Assembly: GCF_000382265.1 (NCBI RefSeq) | Contig: NZ_KB907979.1 | Location: forward strand, 62,001 to 126,000 | Reading direction: 5' to 3' | Length of the DNA stretch: 64,000 nucleotides | From: Yoonia vestfoldensis DSM 16212 | Lineage (GTDB): Bacteria > Pseudomonadota > Alphaproteobacteria > Rhodobacterales > Rhodobacteraceae | Shown here: in pieces, positions 61,612-64,000 of the stretch | Layout: the number at the start of each line of letters is the position of its first letter | Position numbering within the stretch: position 1 is the stretch's first letter | Made by a program: the position numbers and the translations under genes | Notes under the pieces: model-generated | The model's input: only the letters and a program-made list of their open reading frames with translations | Database searches by the model: none | What the model was told of the DNA's origin: nothing

Positions 61612-63341
61612 TGAACAAGTTCACGTCGGATTTCCATGCAGACCTGAACGCGATCACCGCACGGGTCAAGGCGGCACTTGGCCAGGAAAACGACGCCGCG
61701 CTGGCGCATGACCTTGCCCGGTTTGACCGGCTCGCGCGGATGTTCCGGCTGGGCGCGGCGGAACGCGACCTGCTGCACTGCCTGATCGCCTGCCATACCG
61801 ACCCTGCGCTTTACCATCGTTTCGCGGAACAATCAGGCTTTGCCTATGTCACCGAATATCTTGTGCGTCGCCTGTTCGATCACGGTCCCGCACCGATCTA
61901 TGCCAGCGACAGCCCGCTGAACCTGTGGCAACTGGTCCATGCGCGCGACATGGGGCCGGGCCAGCCTGTCGCGCTGGAGCTTGACCTGGCCGTGTTGGAA
62001 TGGCTGGCGGGAAAGCCGGGGCTCGAGCCGCGCCTCATCAAGCGCCTGTCGCGGCCCGAGCCCGCCCAACGGGACGGCGATACAGCCGCCTTCGCGCCGT
62101 TCCTTGCGGCTGTCGCGCAGCATGTGCCGGTGATCTGTCTGGTCGCACCGGGCGACGGCGGCGACATTGCCACGACGATGGCCGCGATCACCGCGCAGAC
62201 CGGTCTTGCGATCTGGTGCGTCCGGGACAGCGCCACGCCGCTCAGCGATCTCGACATCCTGAAAATCCACCGCTTTGCCCATGTGCAGGGCGCAGGCCTG
62301 TTCTGGGCAAAAGCCGCGCAGGATTGCCTTGATCCGGTGCTGGTGCCTGGCGCACAGGTGCAGATCGGGGTCAGGCAAAAGGGGGTCCGCATCACGCCGC
62401 CCCATAGCACGCGCATCATCGCGCTGGACCCGCTGACCACGCCACAACCGCAAGCCGCCCAGATCGCACGCAAGACCGAGGCGCTGCAGGATTGGGCGGT
62501 CGCCCTCCCCACCCACATGGGTTTCAACGATCTTGTTCTGGAACCGGGGCTGAAAACCGCGCTGCGCGGTTTTGTTGCCGAAATCCGCGCCCATGCCGAT
62601 CTGTGGCAGGACGCCGAGGTCGCCCGCGTCTATGCGCAGGAACGCGCCCTGACCGCCCTGCTGCAAGGGCCGCCCGGCACCGGCAAGACCCTGACCGCGC
62701 GGGTGCTGGCCGCCGAAGCGGGGATGCCGCTTTACCGTGTCGATGCCGCCAGCCTGACCAGCAAATACATCGGCGAGACCGCCGAGAACATGCGCGCCCT
62801 GTTCGATGCGGCCAACGGGTCGGGGGCGATGCTGTTCATCGACGAATTCGACGCGATCGTGGGCAAGCGCACCGAAACCCGCAATGAAATCGCGCGGTCC
62901 TACAACCACGACACCGCCTATTTTCTGCAACTGATCGAAACGCGCTTCGACGGTGTGGCGCTTTTTGCCAGCAACCGCCCGATGGACATCGACGAGGCAA
63001 TGCACCGCCGCATCCGCAAGGTGTTCGATTTCCAGCTTCCCGAAGCCGCCGAACGCCGCGCCCTGTGGCAGCTCGCGTTGCAGCCGTTCGGACCATCCAG
63101 TCAGGTGATCGCGTTTTCGCTGCTGCTGGCCGAAAGTTTCGCCTTTACCGGATCGCGGATCAAGGCGGTCGTTCTGAACGCCGTGGCGCTGGCGCCGCAG
63201 GGCGGGCCGCGTGTGACCGTCCCAGGCCTGCGCAGCGCCGCCTTGGCCGAGGCCCGCGCCAACGGCCGCCTGCCCGCACGGCGCGAATTGCAGCAACTCG
63301 AGAGCTTTGGCACAGGTCGCACGCAGGAGGATGGCAGATGA
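61611..63341 (+). CDS. AAA+ ATPase of the injection system (Pvc15-like)
   Basis: 576 residues. The C-terminal AAA+ module has Walker A QGPPGTGKTLTARVLA (~352-367, K359), Walker B MLFIDEFDAI (407-416), sensor-1 FASNRPMD and RRIRK arginines. The N-terminal ~300 residues contain a winged-helix-like start and an inactive-looking RecA-type region (VPVICLVAPGDGGDIATTMAAI). This Cdc48/FtsH-like ATPase is a core eCIS gene, thought to help assemble or load the particle. A longer frame to 61563 overlaps the DUF4255 gene and is rejected. Confidence 0.92.
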   Translation: MNKFTSDFHADLNAITARVKAALGQENDAALAHDLARFDRLARMFRLGAAERDLLHCLIACHTDPALYHRFAEQSGFAYVTEYLVRRLFDHGPAPIYASDSPLNLWQLVHARDMGPGQPVALELDLAVLEWLAGKPGLEPRLIKRLSRPEPAQRDGDTAAFAPFLAAVAQHVPVICLVAPGDGGDIATTMAAITAQTGLAIWCVRDSATPLSDLDILKIHRFAHVQGAGLFWAKAAQDCLDPVLVPGAQVQIGVRQKGVRITPPHSTRIIALDPLTTPQPQAAQIARKTEALQDWAVALPTHMGFNDLVLEPGLKTALRGFVAEIRAHADLWQDAEVARVYAQERALTALLQGPPGTGKTLTARVLAAEAGMPLYRVDAASLTSKYIGETAENMRALFDAANGSGAMLFIDEFDAIVGKRTETRNEIARSYNHDTAYFLQLIETRFDGVALFASNRPMDIDEAMHRRIRKVFDFQLPEAAERRALWQLALQPFGPSSQVIAFSLLLAESFAFTGSRIKAVVLNAVALAPQGGPRVTVPGLRSAALAEARANGRLPARRELQQLESFGTGRTQEDGR

Positions 63342-64000
63342 GCCTGTCGGAACCCCCCGGAAAAACCGTCCAAGGCGCGCTGATCCAGCTTTTTCCCGGT
63401 GCGGGGATCACCGGCATCGCCAATGCCATCCCCAATATCGTGCAATTCGACATCAACCCGACCGAGCTGACCCGCAGTTTCACGCCATGGAAGGTCGATA
63501 CCGAAAACGACGTGCCCGCCCCCGGCGCCGGTGTGCAGCCGATCACGGTGCCGCAGTCGTTTACCGGGTTCAAGATCGTGCTTGACCCCTATGCCGCCAA
63601 AAATTCCGCGATCCCAATCAATTTCCTGAGCGTCGAGGCGCGCCTGTCCGCCCTGCGCAAGATGATCGAACCGTCCAAAGGGCTTTTGGGCGATCTGGTG
63701 GCCTCGGTGTCGGATCTTTTGAATATCGAACAGGATTATACCCCGCCCGAGATTGCGCCGGTGATCCTGTGGCTGGGCGCGCGGATCATTCTGCCGGTGC
63801 AGATCGAAAGTTTCTCGATCACCGAACACCAGCACGACCAGCTTTACTATCCGGTGCGCGCCACCGTCACGCTGTCGATGAAAGTGATGACCCCCGACCA
63901 GTTCCGCTGTGCCAATTCCCCTGCCGCCGAAATCGCCATTGCCGCCTATGAATATACCCGCGTCCAGCAAGACCTGAGCGCGCTTGTTTCCGCCGCCGAC
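63338..64000 (+). CDS. Injection-system tube/LysM-type protein (CIS tube N-terminal domain), partial
   Basis: The first 221 codons, running off the window end. PNIVQFDINPTELTRSFTPW, the linker with VPQSFTGFKIVLDPY and LSVEARLSALRKMIEPS, then ILPVQIESFSITEHQHDQLYYPVRATVTLSMKVM resemble the CIS tube N-terminal domain (Pvc7/gp53-like), often followed by a LysM in full-length proteins. ATGA-type overlap with the ATPase gene. The baseplate, spike and effector genes should follow beyond the window. Confidence 0.82.
   Translation, partial: MSLSEPPGKTVQGALIQLFPGAGITGIANAIPNIVQFDINPTELTRSFTPWKVDTENDVPAPGAGVQPITVPQSFTGFKIVLDPYAAKNSAIPINFLSVEARLSALRKMIEPSKGLLGDLVASVSDLLNIEQDYTPPEIAPVILWLGARIILPVQIESFSITEHQHDQLYYPVRATVTLSMKVMTPDQFRCANSPAAEIAIAAYEYTRVQQDLSALVSAAD

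Noticed and set aside
61833-63296. Minus-strand frame of 487 codons opposite the AAA+ ATPase
   Set aside because: Walker A/B motifs prove the plus strand; the antisense frame is a GC-skew artefact.

Overview
The window reads as chromosomal DNA of a marine alphaproteobacterium of the Rhodobacteraceae (Roseobacter group). It is GC-rich, densely packed and full of 4-bp ATGA gene overlaps. It carries hutGU, an RbsA-type ABC transporter, SOUL, BON and phasin-like stress genes and a roseobacter-style extracellular contractile injection system. That placement is inferred from gene content and style. I see no rRNA, tRNA, CRISPR array or complete insertion sequence.

Layout. 1-2002: end of a histidine-use operon (hutG end, hutU). 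2098-5156 (minus): a Cys-less periplasmic molybdopterin-fold protein followed by a hybrid histidine kinase. 5283-6170 (minus): galU. 6416-15857 (plus): a NarL-type response regulator, then a tightly overlapping operon. It encodes a REC-PP2C phosphatase (RsbU-like), a STAS protein (RsbV-like), an RsbW-like kinase reading in frame into an exported DUF3131 protein, an acyltransferase, a cellulose-synthase-like glycosyltransferase, a second DUF3131 protein and a periplasmic protein. I interpret this as an undescribed partner-switch-controlled exopolysaccharide system. Three related 17-bp inverted repeats lie in the gaps around its regulators and galU.

15977-23624 is a stress and envelope island (LuxR regulator, lipoprotein hydrolase, triple-BON protein, SOUL, phasin-like, DUF1269, cardiolipin synthase, EEP phosphatase). 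Three of its genes share an upstream motif; two copies are identical over 19 bp. 23812-38324 is a catabolic locus: an RbsA-type ABC importer with an intrinsic terminator behind the binding-protein gene, and a divergent regulator that fuses a winged helix to a solute-binding-protein fold. An SDR, an M24-family protein and a 2-oxo-acid dehydrogenase set with E2 split over two genes follow, with an aldehyde dehydrogenase between the two E2 genes. 38681-42323 holds LysR, cytochrome b561, an FMN reductase and two gene remnants (one a frameshifted CDGSH protein).

42283-46760 (minus) is a copper operon (CPSC-motif protein, MbnP, broken MbnH, YcnI, CopCD, PCuAC) behind a near-perfect CueR-type operator. 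47004-53131 is a translationally coupled biosynthetic operon (KAS III, extended SDR, metallo-beta-lactamase fold, F390-synthetase-like ligase, acyltransferase-like, Rieske oxygenase). Two of its members look damaged: an in-frame amber codon and a missing Rieske cysteine. An ATP-grasp gene, a RES toxin and an Xre/MbcA antitoxin form a minus-strand operon at 53116-55342. 55808 to the end is the first part of an extracellular contractile injection system (sheath, tube, Cys4 protein, His/Pro-rich linker, Pvc16-like, AAA+ ATPase, start of a tube/LysM-type protein); it runs off the window.
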